7,976 bases of DNA from Opitutus sp. GAS368 (lineage in GTDB: Bacteria; Verrucomicrobiota; Verrucomicrobiia; Opitutales; Opitutaceae), in contig CAMAXB010000138.1 in assembly GCA_945862035.1 (NCBI GenBank), positions 1-7,976 on the forward strand. Reading direction: 5' to 3'. The notes beneath the pieces were generated by a model. It was not told the DNA's origin. It saw only the letters and a list, made by a program, of their open reading frames with translations, and did no database searches. Positions 1-6,946 of this stretch are shown here, one piece after another; positions within the stretch are counted from its first letter, which is position 1; every line of letters begins with the position of its first letter. The position numbers and the translations under genes are program-made.

Positions 1-2352
1 GGTGGCGGCGAGCTGGCTGCGGGTCTCGACGTGGGTTTCGCGGCCGGCCATCTCGAGCATGGCCTGAGCGATGGGCGGGCTGACCTCGGCGCGGTCGCCG
101 AGCAGGCGCACGGTCCAGGCGCGGACATGGGGATCCGGGTGGACGAGGAGTTCGGTGGCGACGGCATCGTTGAATCCGCCGCTCAGGTTGAGGGCCCAGA
201 GAGCCTCCAGGGAGAGCTGGCCGACGGTGCGGGCGGCGAGGAGGGCGCGGAGCGGGGCGATCACGGCCGGGTCGCGGCGATCGCCGAGGACCTGGAGGAC
301 GGTCTCGCGGGTCCAGCGATTCTCGCTGCGCAGCAGCTCGACGAGCTCGGCGGAGGACGTGCGGAGATGGTTGAAGGGGGTGTAGCCGGCGCGGGCATCG
401 GCGGCGCGGATCCGGTAGATGCGGCCGTCTTCCTTGGTGATCTGGCCCTCGTGGTTGCGGTAGTGGTTGACCTGAAGGTCGTGCCAGTCGGCGACGTAGA
501 TCGCGCCATCGGGACCGTGCTTGATATCAACGGGGCGGAAGCGGCGGTCGCTGGAGCGGATCACGGTGTCGATATCCTGGGTGGCGAAGGTGGCGCCGGT
601 GGACATGACCTCGGAGAGGGGCAGGTAGTTGTTCATCGGATCGATGCCGATGAGCTTGCCGTGGTAGCGCTCGGGCAGGGCGCCGCCCTGGTAGATAATG
701 AAATTATGGGTGAAGCGGGCGACCTCCGGGTGGGGCATCGCGGGGAAGAAACCGAAGGCGTACGGATTGGAGAGCTCGCCGTGTTTGTCGAAGCCCTTGC
801 GCAGGTAACCGCCCTGGACGTAGTGGAAGCCGCGGGTGTTGCCGCCATTGTGGCCGGAGAAGACGCGGCCCTTGTCGTCGATCTCTACGCCGAAGGTGTT
901 GCCGCCGCCCTCGGCGTAGACCTCGAAGCGCGCGGACTCGGGGTGGTAGCGCCAGATGCCCTGGCCGGTGATGTGGATCAGGGGCTCGGTGTCGATGCCC
1001 GGGCGCACGATGTCGGCGGAGACGGTGGACCCGACGGCGCCGTAGAGCCAGCCATCGGGGCCCCAGCGGAGGGAGTTGGCGAGCGAGTGGGTATCCTCGA
1101 TATTAAAACCATCGATCTTCACCACCGGCGGGCCATCCGGGACATCGTCATTATTGGCGTCGGGATAGTAGAGCAGCTGGGGCGGGGAGAGTACCCAGAC
1201 GCCCCCGCGTCCGCGCACGACGGAGCTGGTGATGTTGAGGCCCTCGACAAACGTCTTCTCGGTTTCGAAGGAACCGTCGCCGTCGCGATCCTCGAAGATG
1301 GAAATCCGATCCTTGCCGCGGAAGGGGGCCATTTCCGGGGTGTCATAGGGCGGGGCGGGCTTCTTCTGGTCGTAGATGATGCGCCAGACGCTGTCCCGGG
1401 CGACGGCGGTGAGCCCGGCGGGATCGGGATACTGCAGGTACTGCACGACCCACATGCGGCCGCGCTCGTCGAAGTTGAGGAACACCGGCTGGGCAACGGT
1501 GGGTTCCTGGAGGAGGAGATCGATCGCGAGATCGTTGGGAGAGCGAAGCTGGTTCGGGCCCTCGCGGCGGGTGGGCAGGCCGGCGGCCCAGTAGATGCCA
1601 TTGCGGAGCAGGGTGGTGAAGGCGGGCTTGGCAAAATCGGAAGGCAGGCCGAGTGCGACGTAGAAAGTCTTGCCGCCGCCGGGACGCTGGTAGGTCCAGG
1701 CGAGGGGCTCGGTGGGTTGGTCGGGGATCGTGCCATTCAGCACGGGATCGGTCTCGGGGCGCAGAGGGGTGTTGCGATAGAGCCAGGATTCGGAATCGAA
1801 GGGAAGCTGGACCCCGTCGAGCAGGGGATGATCGGCCTTGGCGGCGGTCACGCGGAGCACGGGACCATGGCCGTAGTGATTGCTGTAGTTGCCGCCGATG
1901 ACATCGGCGTCCCAAGTGGCCCATTGGGCATAGCCGGCGGGCAGGGTGCGGCCCGAGGCGGGCGAGAAGGGATGGCTGGCGGTGCGGATGCCGACGACGG
2001 GCTTGCCTGCCTCCACATAGCGGCGGATGACCGCCAGTTGTTCGGGCGGCAGCGGCCGGCGCCGGACGCTGATGAGCAGCACATCGGCGCGGTCGAGTTC
2101 GCTCAGACGGTCGAAGGTGGTGTCGTCGAGGCCACCGGCGCCCTCGAGGACGACCACCTCAAAATCCTTCTGCAGGTGCTCGGCGGCGAAGGCCGGCAAG
2201 GTGCGGGCGGTCTCGTATTCATCCTCGGCAATGAGCATCACCAGTTTCTTTTTGGCGGGCTCGGCTTGGGCGAGGGCGGTGACCGCGGGGGCGAGCGAGG
2301 CGAGGGTGACGCAGGCCAGCAGGAGAGACTTTTTTAGCAACGAGGGCGTCAT
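1..2352 (-). CDS. Secreted ThuA domain - PVC-type dehydrogenase propeller - HEAT repeat protein, C-terminus outside window
   Basis: Partial: 784 codons are open from the ATG at 2352 to the left edge. Residues 1-30 form a signal peptide (KK, hydrophobic core, cleavage near AQA/E), so the protein is exported. Residues 36-264 resemble ThuA, a glutamine-amidotransferase-like fold, with VVGIRTASHPF (His127) and GGNYSNHYGHG (153-163). Residues about 275-650 match the PVC-type membrane-bound dehydrogenase propeller: NFDERGRMWVVQYLQYP, acidic calcium-like loops DRDGDGSFE (355-363) and DANNDDVPD (398-406), THSLANSLRWGPDGWLYG (421-438), DIKHGPDGAIYVADWHD (609-625) and GRIYRI. Residues 666-784 look like helical HEAT repeats. 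In this family a c-type haem domain with CxxCH often follows; that part is not in the window. The likely role is periplasmic oxidation of a sugar or alcohol, with electrons passed to haem; this is family inference, and the substrate is unknown. An AGGA at 2362-2365, nine bases before the ATG, supports the start. The gene lies 116 bases downstream of the TonB receptor, beyond a terminator. Confidence 0.88.
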   Translation of the reverse strand, partial: MTPSLLKKSLLLACVTLASLAPAVTALAQAEPAKKKLVMLIAEDEYETARTLPAFAAEHLQKDFEVVVLEGAGGLDDTTFDRLSELDRADVLLISVRRRPLPPEQLAVIRRYVEAGKPVVGIRTASHPFSPASGRTLPAGYAQWATWDADVIGGNYSNHYGHGPVLRVTAAKADHPLLDGVQLPFDSESWLYRNTPLRPETDPVLNGTIPDQPTEPLAWTYQRPGGGKTFYVALGLPSDFAKPAFTTLLRNGIYWAAGLPTRREGPNQLRSPNDLAIDLLLQEPTVAQPVFLNFDERGRMWVVQYLQYPDPAGLTAVARDSVWRIIYDQKKPAPPYDTPEMAPFRGKDRISIFEDRDGDGSFETEKTFVEGLNITSSVVRGRGGVWVLSPPQLLYYPDANNDDVPDGPPVVKIDGFNIEDTHSLANSLRWGPDGWLYGAVGSTVSADIVRPGIDTEPLIHITGQGIWRYHPESARFEVYAEGGGNTFGVEIDDKGRVFSGHNGGNTRGFHYVQGGYLRKGFDKHGELSNPYAFGFFPAMPHPEVARFTHNFIIYQGGALPERYHGKLIGIDPMNNYLPLSEVMSTGATFATQDIDTVIRSSDRRFRPVDIKHGPDGAIYVADWHDLQVNHYRNHEGQITKEDGRIYRIRAADARAGYTPFNHLRTSSAELVELLRSENRWTRETVLQVLGDRRDPAVIAPLRALLAARTVGQLSLEALWALNLSGGFNDAVATELLVHPDPHVRAWTVRLLGDRAEVSPPIAQAMLEMAGRETHVETRSQLAAT

Positions 2353-2374
2353 GGCGAAGGGTCCTGACGTGAAG

Positions 2375-2402
2375 CGGATCCGGACCTGGCGGGCCGGATC
2401 CG
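2375..2402. repeat. Stable inverted repeat in the leader of the ThuA-dehydrogenase gene
   Basis: The arms CGGATCCGG (2375-2383) and CCGGATCCG (2394-2402) are perfect reverse complements. After one A/G mismatch, two more C-G pairs close a TGGC loop (2387-2390). Each arm also contains the self-complementary CGGATCCG. On the minus strand it begins one base after the T-rich tract of the upstream terminator and ends 22 bases before the ATG at 2352. No T-tract follows it in either direction, so it is not a typical terminator. It could be an mRNA-stabilising 5' hairpin on a processed transcript, a backup pause site, or a dispersed repeat. Confidence 0.7.
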
Positions 2403-2445
2403 TCGGGGAGAAAAAGAGGGCGCGGCCTGCGATCAGGCCGCGCCC
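2403..2445 (-). terminator. Rho-independent terminator after the TonB receptor gene
   Basis: A perfect 12-bp stem (GGGCGCGGCCTG at 2418-2429 with CAGGCCGCGCCC at 2434-2445) closes a 4-base loop. On the minus strand the stem is followed by TCTTTTTCT, the usual uridine tract. It lies 23 bases beyond the receptor stop codon at 2469-2471. Because it stands between two genes in the same direction, it either ends receptor transcription or partly attenuates read-through into the ThuA-dehydrogenase gene. Confidence 0.88.
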
Positions 2446-2468
2446 GTGATGAGATCAGCGAAACGGTC

Positions 2469-5400
2469 TTAGAGACGGAAGTTCACACCCATGTTTACGA
2501 GCGGGCTCATCTCCTTGATGTTGCGCGCGCGACCACCGAACCACTCCGAACCGGAATCCGGCTCGTCGAGGAGGTTGTTGAAGTCGAGGTAGGCGTCAAT
2601 CTTGTCCGTCACGCGATACATGGTCTTGAGGTCGACGGTGCGACGGCGGATCGTGTACCACAGGCGGGACTGGTTCGCATTGTAGGAGCTGAGGAACTTG
2701 TCCGTGTAGTTGTACTGGACGCGGACCGTGATTTTGCCCCGGATGTACGAGATGCCGCCGTTGGCGGTCATCGGATTGAAGCCCGGGATCTCGCTCGTCG
2801 ACTGGAGACCGCCGCCGCTCTCGTAGTCGCCCTCGATGTCCATCTTCGTGTAGGTCGCGAAGGCGCCGAAACCGCTCCAGAAGCCGGGCAGATTGGTGAA
2901 CTGCTGGTTGTAGTTCAGCTCGATGCCGCGGACGCGGGCGGAGCCGCCGTTGTACTGGGTGGTGAGCTGGTAGCCGGCGTAGCTGCCATCGAAGCCGTTG
3001 TCATTGCCCTGCGCCACGATTGCGCCGCCGGCCGTGTAGATGAAGCGGCTGATTTCCTTGAGGAACACGCCGACCGAGACGACGCCCGCGGGCTCGAAGT
3101 AGTACTCCGCGCTGAGGTCGAAGTTATTGGCCTTCTGTGCCTTGAGGCTCGGATTGCTGGTCGAGATCGACTGGCTGTCGTCATTGATCGTGGTGCGCGG
3201 AATGAGCTGGCCGATGGAGGGACGACCGACGTTGGTCGCGTAGCTCAGGCGGGCGATCAGGTTCGGGAGGGGCGTGTACTTGAAGTGCAGGCCGGGGAAC
3301 ACGTCCTGATTGTCGCCTTCGGAGGTCTGGCGGCCGCTGTACTCAGCGCGCAGACGGCGCTCGAGCTCGGCATCGGTAACGGTGCCAACCCAAGCGGCGC
3401 GGCGAGCCTTTTCCGCGGGGGAAATATACTGCAGAGCGCCCTCGCCGTAGACGTCGGTCCGCTCGACGCGGACACCGCCCATGACGGATAGTTGGCCGAG
3501 GTCGATATTGCCCATGACGTAGGCGGACGTGATCGTCTCCTCGAAGTTCTGCTTGCCCGTGTATTCGACCGTCGTGTTACTCGTGATGTTCGGTTTGAAG
3601 AACTGCCGGTTGCTGGCGAAGATCGTATCGATGCCCGCGCGGCCCTTGCCGCCAAAGTTGGCGTAGGGGAGGTTGGTGTAGCGGGACAATTCCGTGTCGG
3701 GAACGGTGAAGCCACGGCCAAACTGGGCGAGGTTGTCATCATTGAGCCCGGTGGCGGGATTGACGCCCATAACGCCATCGGGTCCGACGTAGGTCCCGCG
3801 GTAGGAGTTGTCGGTCAGGTCGCGCTGCTGCTGACGGAGGCGGGCGCCGACCTTGATCCAGGAGGGAGCGACGGTATCAAAGCGCTTGGTGAAGTTCACC
3901 GCCGCGCCCATGTAGCGGTCCTTGCCGTTGCGGATCGTGCTGTTGTAGAGATTCTCGTTGTAGGTCGAGAGATTGCGGACGTCCGGGCCGCCCGTCTGCG
4001 TGATGTACGGGAAGTAGGGATTGTCCCGCTTCTCGACGGTGAAGCCGATGCCGCGGGCAATGTAGGCCATGTAGCGGGTGCCGGGGTAGTTGGTCTCGGC
4101 GTATGACTGGTAGATATCGTAATCGAGGTCCATCGTCTCGTACTTGTGGACGGCGCCCAGCTGGAGGTAGTTGGACTTGGCGACCTTGTTCAGGTATTCG
4201 GGGAACAGCTGGATGTTGCTGGCCGCGACGGGGCGGATGCGGGTCAGGGTCTCGGTGAAGCCCGGGGTGATACCGCCCGTGCCCGTCAAGTTGCCGCTGC
4301 CGTCCACGCCGGCCACTGACTGGTTCGTCTGCCACTGCTCGCGATACTGATCCTTCTTCTCATTGCTCATGTCCGCGGAGCCATTGAGGTAGAAGCGAAC
4401 TTCGTCACTCAGCTTGTAGTCGAGCTTGAGGTTCACGCCACCGCGGGTGCGCAGGATGCGGGAATCGCGCCAGTCGACTTGGTAGAGATAGGCCGGGGCG
4501 GTGGAGCCGTTCGGCACCTGTTGGTAGGACTGCTGCGACTCGGAGAGAATCGAGGGAACGACGCGGTAGCCGAGGTTCACGGTGACGCCGAGCTTCTCCT
4601 TGAAAACCTCCGAGTAGTTCAGCGAGTAGCTGCGGGGCTGCGGGTAATCGGTGTCGCGGGGGTCCCAGGGACGCCACATGGAGCCGATCGAACCGCTGAT
4701 GCGGCGCTCGGGCGAGCTATCGAAGGCACTCTTGGTCACCAGGTTAACGGCGCCGCCGATGGAATCGCCGTCCATGTCAGGGGTGGGGGACTTCACGACC
4801 TCCATGCGCTCGATCGAGTCCGCGTTGGTGTGTTCGAACTGGTACTCGCGGGTCGACCCGGCGGAACCGGCGTTGGCTGCACGATTGCCGTTGATGGTGA
4901 CCGTGTTGAGATTCTGGCTCATGCCGCGGATGCGGACGTAGCGGATGTCGCCGTCCATCGACTGGCCCTCGACGCCGGGGAGGCGGATGAGGAGGTCGGC
5001 CGGGTTGCCGGCGAGATTGCCGAAGGCGTCGGCGGAAACGATGCTCTTCACGCCCGGGGACTGGCGCTGGAGGGTGATGGCTTGGGCATTGCCCTCGCGT
5101 TCACCGGCTACCCGGAACTCGCCGAGGGTGTAGACATCGGAGGTCATCCGGATGTCCTGGCGGGTCGAGGTGCCGCCGACGACCCCGACGGTCATCGAGA
5201 CAGTGTCGAGACCCGTGTAGGTGATCTCAATGACCACTTGGCCCGGAGCCACGTTGGCAAAGCGGAAGGAACCCTGGTCATCGGTAAAGACCTCGCGGTT
5301 CGCGCCCTGCAGGTAGACTCGGGCTCCCCCGAGGTTGCGGCCGGTGGCGGAGTTGGTGACGGTGCCGGTCAGGACACCGAGAGCATTGGCTTCTGACGTG

Positions 5401-5492
5401 GTGACAGCGCCTTGGGCACCCAGGTGGGGTGTAGGCGCGAGGGCAAGGCCGATCAGGGCGATCAGCGGTGGTACGGTTTTCTTTCGGTTCAT
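2469..5492 (-). CDS. TonB-dependent outer-membrane receptor with N-terminal carboxypeptidase-regulatory-like domain
   Basis: This is a 1,007-residue outer-membrane active transporter, energised by TonB-ExbBD. Residues 1-27 are a signal peptide (NRKK, then a hydrophobic stretch ending near LGAQG). Residues 38-117 form a carboxypeptidase-regulatory-like beta-sandwich (LTGTVTNSATG, DDQGSFRFANVAPG). A linker with EFRVAGEREGNAQAI (125-139) leads to the plug at about 145-255: VSADAFGNLAGNPADLLIRL, VRIRGMSQNLNTVTINGNR and SPTPDMDGDSIGGAVNLV. The rest is a 22-strand-type barrel rich in Tyr/Asn strands, ending NMGVNFRL. The style matches the TonB-Xanth-Caul type of receptors often found in polysaccharide-use loci; the ligand is unknown. 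The open frame reaches back to 5699, but the signal peptide begins at 5492 and the longer form would overlap the regulator start, so I chose 5492. No Shine-Dalgarno is evident there. The gene is transcribed divergently from the XylR-like regulator, which probably controls it. Confidence 0.93.
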   Translation of the reverse strand: MNRKKTVPPLIALIGLALAPTPHLGAQGAVTTSEANALGVLTGTVTNSATGRNLGGARVYLQGANREVFTDDQGSFRFANVAPGQVVIEITYTGLDTVSMTVGVVGGTSTRQDIRMTSDVYTLGEFRVAGEREGNAQAITLQRQSPGVKSIVSADAFGNLAGNPADLLIRLPGVEGQSMDGDIRYVRIRGMSQNLNTVTINGNRAANAGSAGSTREYQFEHTNADSIERMEVVKSPTPDMDGDSIGGAVNLVTKSAFDSSPERRISGSIGSMWRPWDPRDTDYPQPRSYSLNYSEVFKEKLGVTVNLGYRVVPSILSESQQSYQQVPNGSTAPAYLYQVDWRDSRILRTRGGVNLKLDYKLSDEVRFYLNGSADMSNEKKDQYREQWQTNQSVAGVDGSGNLTGTGGITPGFTETLTRIRPVAASNIQLFPEYLNKVAKSNYLQLGAVHKYETMDLDYDIYQSYAETNYPGTRYMAYIARGIGFTVEKRDNPYFPYITQTGGPDVRNLSTYNENLYNSTIRNGKDRYMGAAVNFTKRFDTVAPSWIKVGARLRQQQRDLTDNSYRGTYVGPDGVMGVNPATGLNDDNLAQFGRGFTVPDTELSRYTNLPYANFGGKGRAGIDTIFASNRQFFKPNITSNTTVEYTGKQNFEETITSAYVMGNIDLGQLSVMGGVRVERTDVYGEGALQYISPAEKARRAAWVGTVTDAELERRLRAEYSGRQTSEGDNQDVFPGLHFKYTPLPNLIARLSYATNVGRPSIGQLIPRTTINDDSQSISTSNPSLKAQKANNFDLSAEYYFEPAGVVSVGVFLKEISRFIYTAGGAIVAQGNDNGFDGSYAGYQLTTQYNGGSARVRGIELNYNQQFTNLPGFWSGFGAFATYTKMDIEGDYESGGGLQSTSEIPGFNPMTANGGISYIRGKITVRVQYNYTDKFLSSYNANQSRLWYTIRRRTVDLKTMYRVTDKIDAYLDFNNLLDEPDSGSEWFGGRARNIKEMSPLVNMGVNFRL

Positions 5493-5637
5493 GGCGCTTT
5501 GGGGTTGGGAACGGATACCGGAACGACGCGGCGTCGAGCCGGACAAGTGGAGGAAAGGGACAGCCGGCGAGGGGGAGGCGCGGGCTGATTTCGGACACGG
5601 ACTGGCGGGAGCATGCGAGCGGCTAAACCCGCCCTGC

Positions 5638-5647
5638 AATGGCCATT
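5638..5647. promoter_or_regulatory. Perfect 10-base palindrome AATGGCCATT in the divergent promoter
   Basis: AATGGCCATT is fully self-complementary and sits at the edge of the AT-rich island, just receptor-side of the minus-strand TATTAT boxes. It may be an operator near the start of receptor transcription. A short palindrome can occur by chance, so support is modest. Confidence 0.3.
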
Positions 5648-5653
5648 TTGTGC

Positions 5654-5680
5654 ATAATAATACTGTTTTTTGACCACCAA
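5654..5680 (-). promoter_or_regulatory. Candidate promoter of the TonB receptor gene
   Basis: On the minus strand, TTGGTG (5680-5675) is followed by TATTAT (5659-5654) with a 15-base spacer; a second overlapping TATTAT is at 5662-5657. This is the most AT-rich stretch of the window and lies about 160 bases before the receptor ATG. The spacer is shorter than the usual 17, which would suit a promoter needing an activator. The hexamers are visible; promoter function is inferred. Confidence 0.4.
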
Positions 5681-5694
5681 TCTGTTTGGTTACC
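5663..5694. promoter_or_regulatory. Candidate operator of the XylR-like regulator: two 13-base direct repeats
   Basis: CTGTTTTTTGACC (5663-5675) and CTGTTTGGTTACC (5682-5694) agree at 10 of 13 positions and start 19 bases apart, close to two helical turns. AraC-family proteins, including E. coli XylR, typically bind tandem direct half-sites at about this spacing. The repeats overlap the candidate -35 region of the receptor promoter and end three bases before the regulator ATG, so one site could serve receptor activation and autoregulation. An overlapping inverted repeat, ACCAA (5676-5680) and TTGGT (5686-5690), is also present. Confidence 0.5.
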
Positions 5695-5697
5695 GGC

Positions 5698-6861
5698 ATG
5701 AAGATGGCCCCGAAGATCGCGCTGCTGGTGGAGACGTCGCGGGAGTACGGCCGCGGAATCCTGCGCGGGGTGATCCGCTACCAGCACGAGCACGAACCGT
5801 GGTCGATCTACTTCAAGCCACAGGGCCTGGGCGCGTCGGCGCCCCCGTGGCTGAACTCGTGGCGGGGCGACGGGATCCTCGCACGCATCAACGATCGGCG
5901 CATGGCGCAGGCCTTGTCCAACACCTCCGTCCCGGTCGTGGATCTGCGCAATGCCCTGCCGGACCTCAAGCTCCCCACGGTCGCGATCTCAAACCAAGCG
6001 GTGGTGCAGATCGCGGTGGATCACTTTCTCGAGCAAGGGTTCCGGCGCTTTGCCTTCTGCGGTACGCCCCGGGGCGAGAACCGGAACCAGGACGATCGCT
6101 GCGCCCTTTTCGAGGGGCTGGTCAAGGCCAAGGGCTTCGCGTGTCACACCTACGAGCACCCGGCCGCGCCCTTCCGCTCGTGGGAAGCCGAGCAGCGCCA
6201 TGTCGCCAAGTGGCTCCAGTCCCTGCCCACCCCGATTGCGGTGATGACCTGTCACGATGACCGCGGTCAGCAGGTGATCGATGCCTGCCTGCGGGCCGGG
6301 CTCGCCGTGCCGGACGAGGTTGCGATTCTCGGGGTCGATAACGACCCGTTTCTCTGCAATCTGTCCACGCCCCAGCTCTCCAGCATCGACGTCTACCCGG
6401 AGCGCATCGGCTACGAAGCCGCCGCCCTGCTGCACCGCCTGATGAAGGGCGGGCGCGCCCCGCGCAAACCGCTGCTCTTTGATCCCCGTGGGCTGGTGGT
6501 CCGGCGCTCGACGGATGTCACGGCGGTCAGCGACCCGCAGGTCGCGCAGATCTCCCGCCTGATCCGCGACAACGCGGCGAAGCCCGTCAGCATCGAGCAG
6601 TTGCTCGCCGACATTCCGGTCTCGCGGAGTGCGCTTTTCCGGCGCTTCAAGGAGCACCTGGGCCGCTCGCCGAAGAAGGAGCTCTCGCGCGTGCGGCTGG
6701 AGCGGGCGAAGGCGCTGCTGACCAATTCAACCCTCTCGGTGGAGGAAATCGCCCGTCAGACCTTCCAGACGGACTCCAAGCACTTCATCTCGGTGTTCCG
6801 GCGCGCCACGGCGACGACGCCGATGGTGTACCGGCGCCAGCGGGCCTATCACCAGCTGTAG
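5698..6861 (+). CDS. XylR-like transcriptional regulator (LacI-type sensor domain plus AraC-type DNA-binding domain)
   Basis: This is a 387-residue cytoplasmic regulator. Residues about 7-275 resemble the periplasmic-binding-protein-like sensor of LacI-family proteins (IALLVETSREYGRGILRGV at the start; VMTCHDDRGQQVIDACLRAG and VPDEVAILGVDNDP at about 192-226; LSSIDVYPERIGYEAAALL). Residues 279-387 form an AraC-type domain with two helix-turn-helices: VSIEQLLADIPVSRSALFRRF (297-317) and SVEEIARQTFQTDSKHF onward (347-363), ending TTPMVYRR. This order matches E. coli XylR, the xylose activator, and length agrees with about 390 residues. Oddly, the Gly-Phe/Tyr pair usual in the second HTH turn is Phe356-Gln357. 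The start is ATG 5698; TTG 5686 and ATG 5704 are alternatives and none has a clear Shine-Dalgarno. It is divergent from the receptor gene, with 205 bases between starts, so it probably regulates the receptor and possibly the dehydrogenase. The inducer, perhaps a sugar, is not deducible. Confidence 0.9.
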   Translation: MKMAPKIALLVETSREYGRGILRGVIRYQHEHEPWSIYFKPQGLGASAPPWLNSWRGDGILARINDRRMAQALSNTSVPVVDLRNALPDLKLPTVAISNQAVVQIAVDHFLEQGFRRFAFCGTPRGENRNQDDRCALFEGLVKAKGFACHTYEHPAAPFRSWEAEQRHVAKWLQSLPTPIAVMTCHDDRGQQVIDACLRAGLAVPDEVAILGVDNDPFLCNLSTPQLSSIDVYPERIGYEAAALLHRLMKGGRAPRKPLLFDPRGLVVRRSTDVTAVSDPQVAQISRLIRDNAAKPVSIEQLLADIPVSRSALFRRFKEHLGRSPKKELSRVRLERAKALLTNSTLSVEEIARQTFQTDSKHFISVFRRATATTPMVYRRQRAYHQL

Positions 6862-6881
6862 CCCCGCGTCCGCGGGGCTAC
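6858..6881. repeat. REP-like perfect hairpin overlapping the regulator stop codon
   Basis: The arms GTAGCCCCGC (6858-6867) and GCGGGGCTAC (6872-6881) are perfect reverse complements around a GTCC loop. The regulator stop TAG (6859-6861) lies inside the left arm. No T-tract follows directly, so it is a poor rho-independent terminator for the plus strand. The compact GC-rich form resembles repetitive extragenic palindromes, but only one copy is in the window. It may protect the 3' end of the regulator mRNA. Confidence 0.65.
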
Positions 6882-6886
6882 CGCTG

Positions 6887-6916
6887 ATTTCAGATTTGAA
6901 ATTTCAGATCTGAGAT
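6887..6916. repeat. Short direct and inverted repeat cluster (ATTTCAGAT)
   Basis: ATTTCAGAT occurs at 6887-6895 and 6901-6909. The stretch can fold as ATTTCA / TGAAAT (6887-6892 with 6897-6902) or around the perfect palindrome TCAGATCTGA (6904-6913), whose arms extend with one wobble to ATTTCAGA/TCTGAGAT. It is AT-rich between GC-rich genes and makes part of the convergent 3' region of the regulator and the small barrel gene. The function is unknown; the mutually exclusive pairings may act as a bidirectional transcription end or a dispersed repeat. Confidence 0.55.
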
Positions 6917-6920
6917 TCCT

Positions 6921-6935
6921 GCCCCGGCCGGGGGC
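6921..6935. terminator. Weak bidirectional terminator candidate between convergent genes
   Basis: The perfect 12-base palindrome CCCCGGCCGGGG (6922-6933) sits 13 bases past the stop of the minus-strand barrel gene and 60 bases past the regulator stop. GC-rich dyads between convergent genes often mark transcript ends. Neither strand has a strong T-tract after it, so this is a tentative call. Confidence 0.35.
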
Positions 6936-6946
6936 GGGAACCGCGA

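Noticed and set aside
31..2337. A 768-codon plus-strand open frame antisense to the ThuA-dehydrogenase gene
   Set aside because: Its codons are the exact complements of the sense codons, so it stays open because the sense gene avoids TTA, CTA and TCA. It ends precisely opposite the CTA at sense codon 6. Its product is low-complexity Gly/Ala/Val/Asp-rich, with no domain or signal, while the minus strand encodes a clear secreted multi-domain protein.
3492..5396. Plus-strand open frames of 204 and 305 codons inside the TonB receptor gene
   Set aside because: They are GC-rich antisense shadows with Val/Ala/Gly/Asp-rich products; the minus-strand receptor motifs are continuous through both.
5630..5663. 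A sigma-70 promoter for the XylR-like gene using CATAAT (5653-5658) or TAATAC (5658-5663)
   Set aside because: The -10-like boxes exist, but no acceptable -35 lies at 16-18 bases, so I could not support a specific plus-strand promoter.
5493..5699. A 69-residue N-terminal extension of the TonB receptor starting at 5699
   Set aside because: It would place a non-signal sequence before an obvious signal peptide, run through the AT-rich promoter island and overlap the regulator start.
5670..6260. A 196-codon frame overlapping the regulator, and a 222-codon antisense frame (5989-6657)
   Set aside because: Both are out-of-frame products of the XylR-like gene, without recognisable motifs; the regulator frame matches its family throughout.
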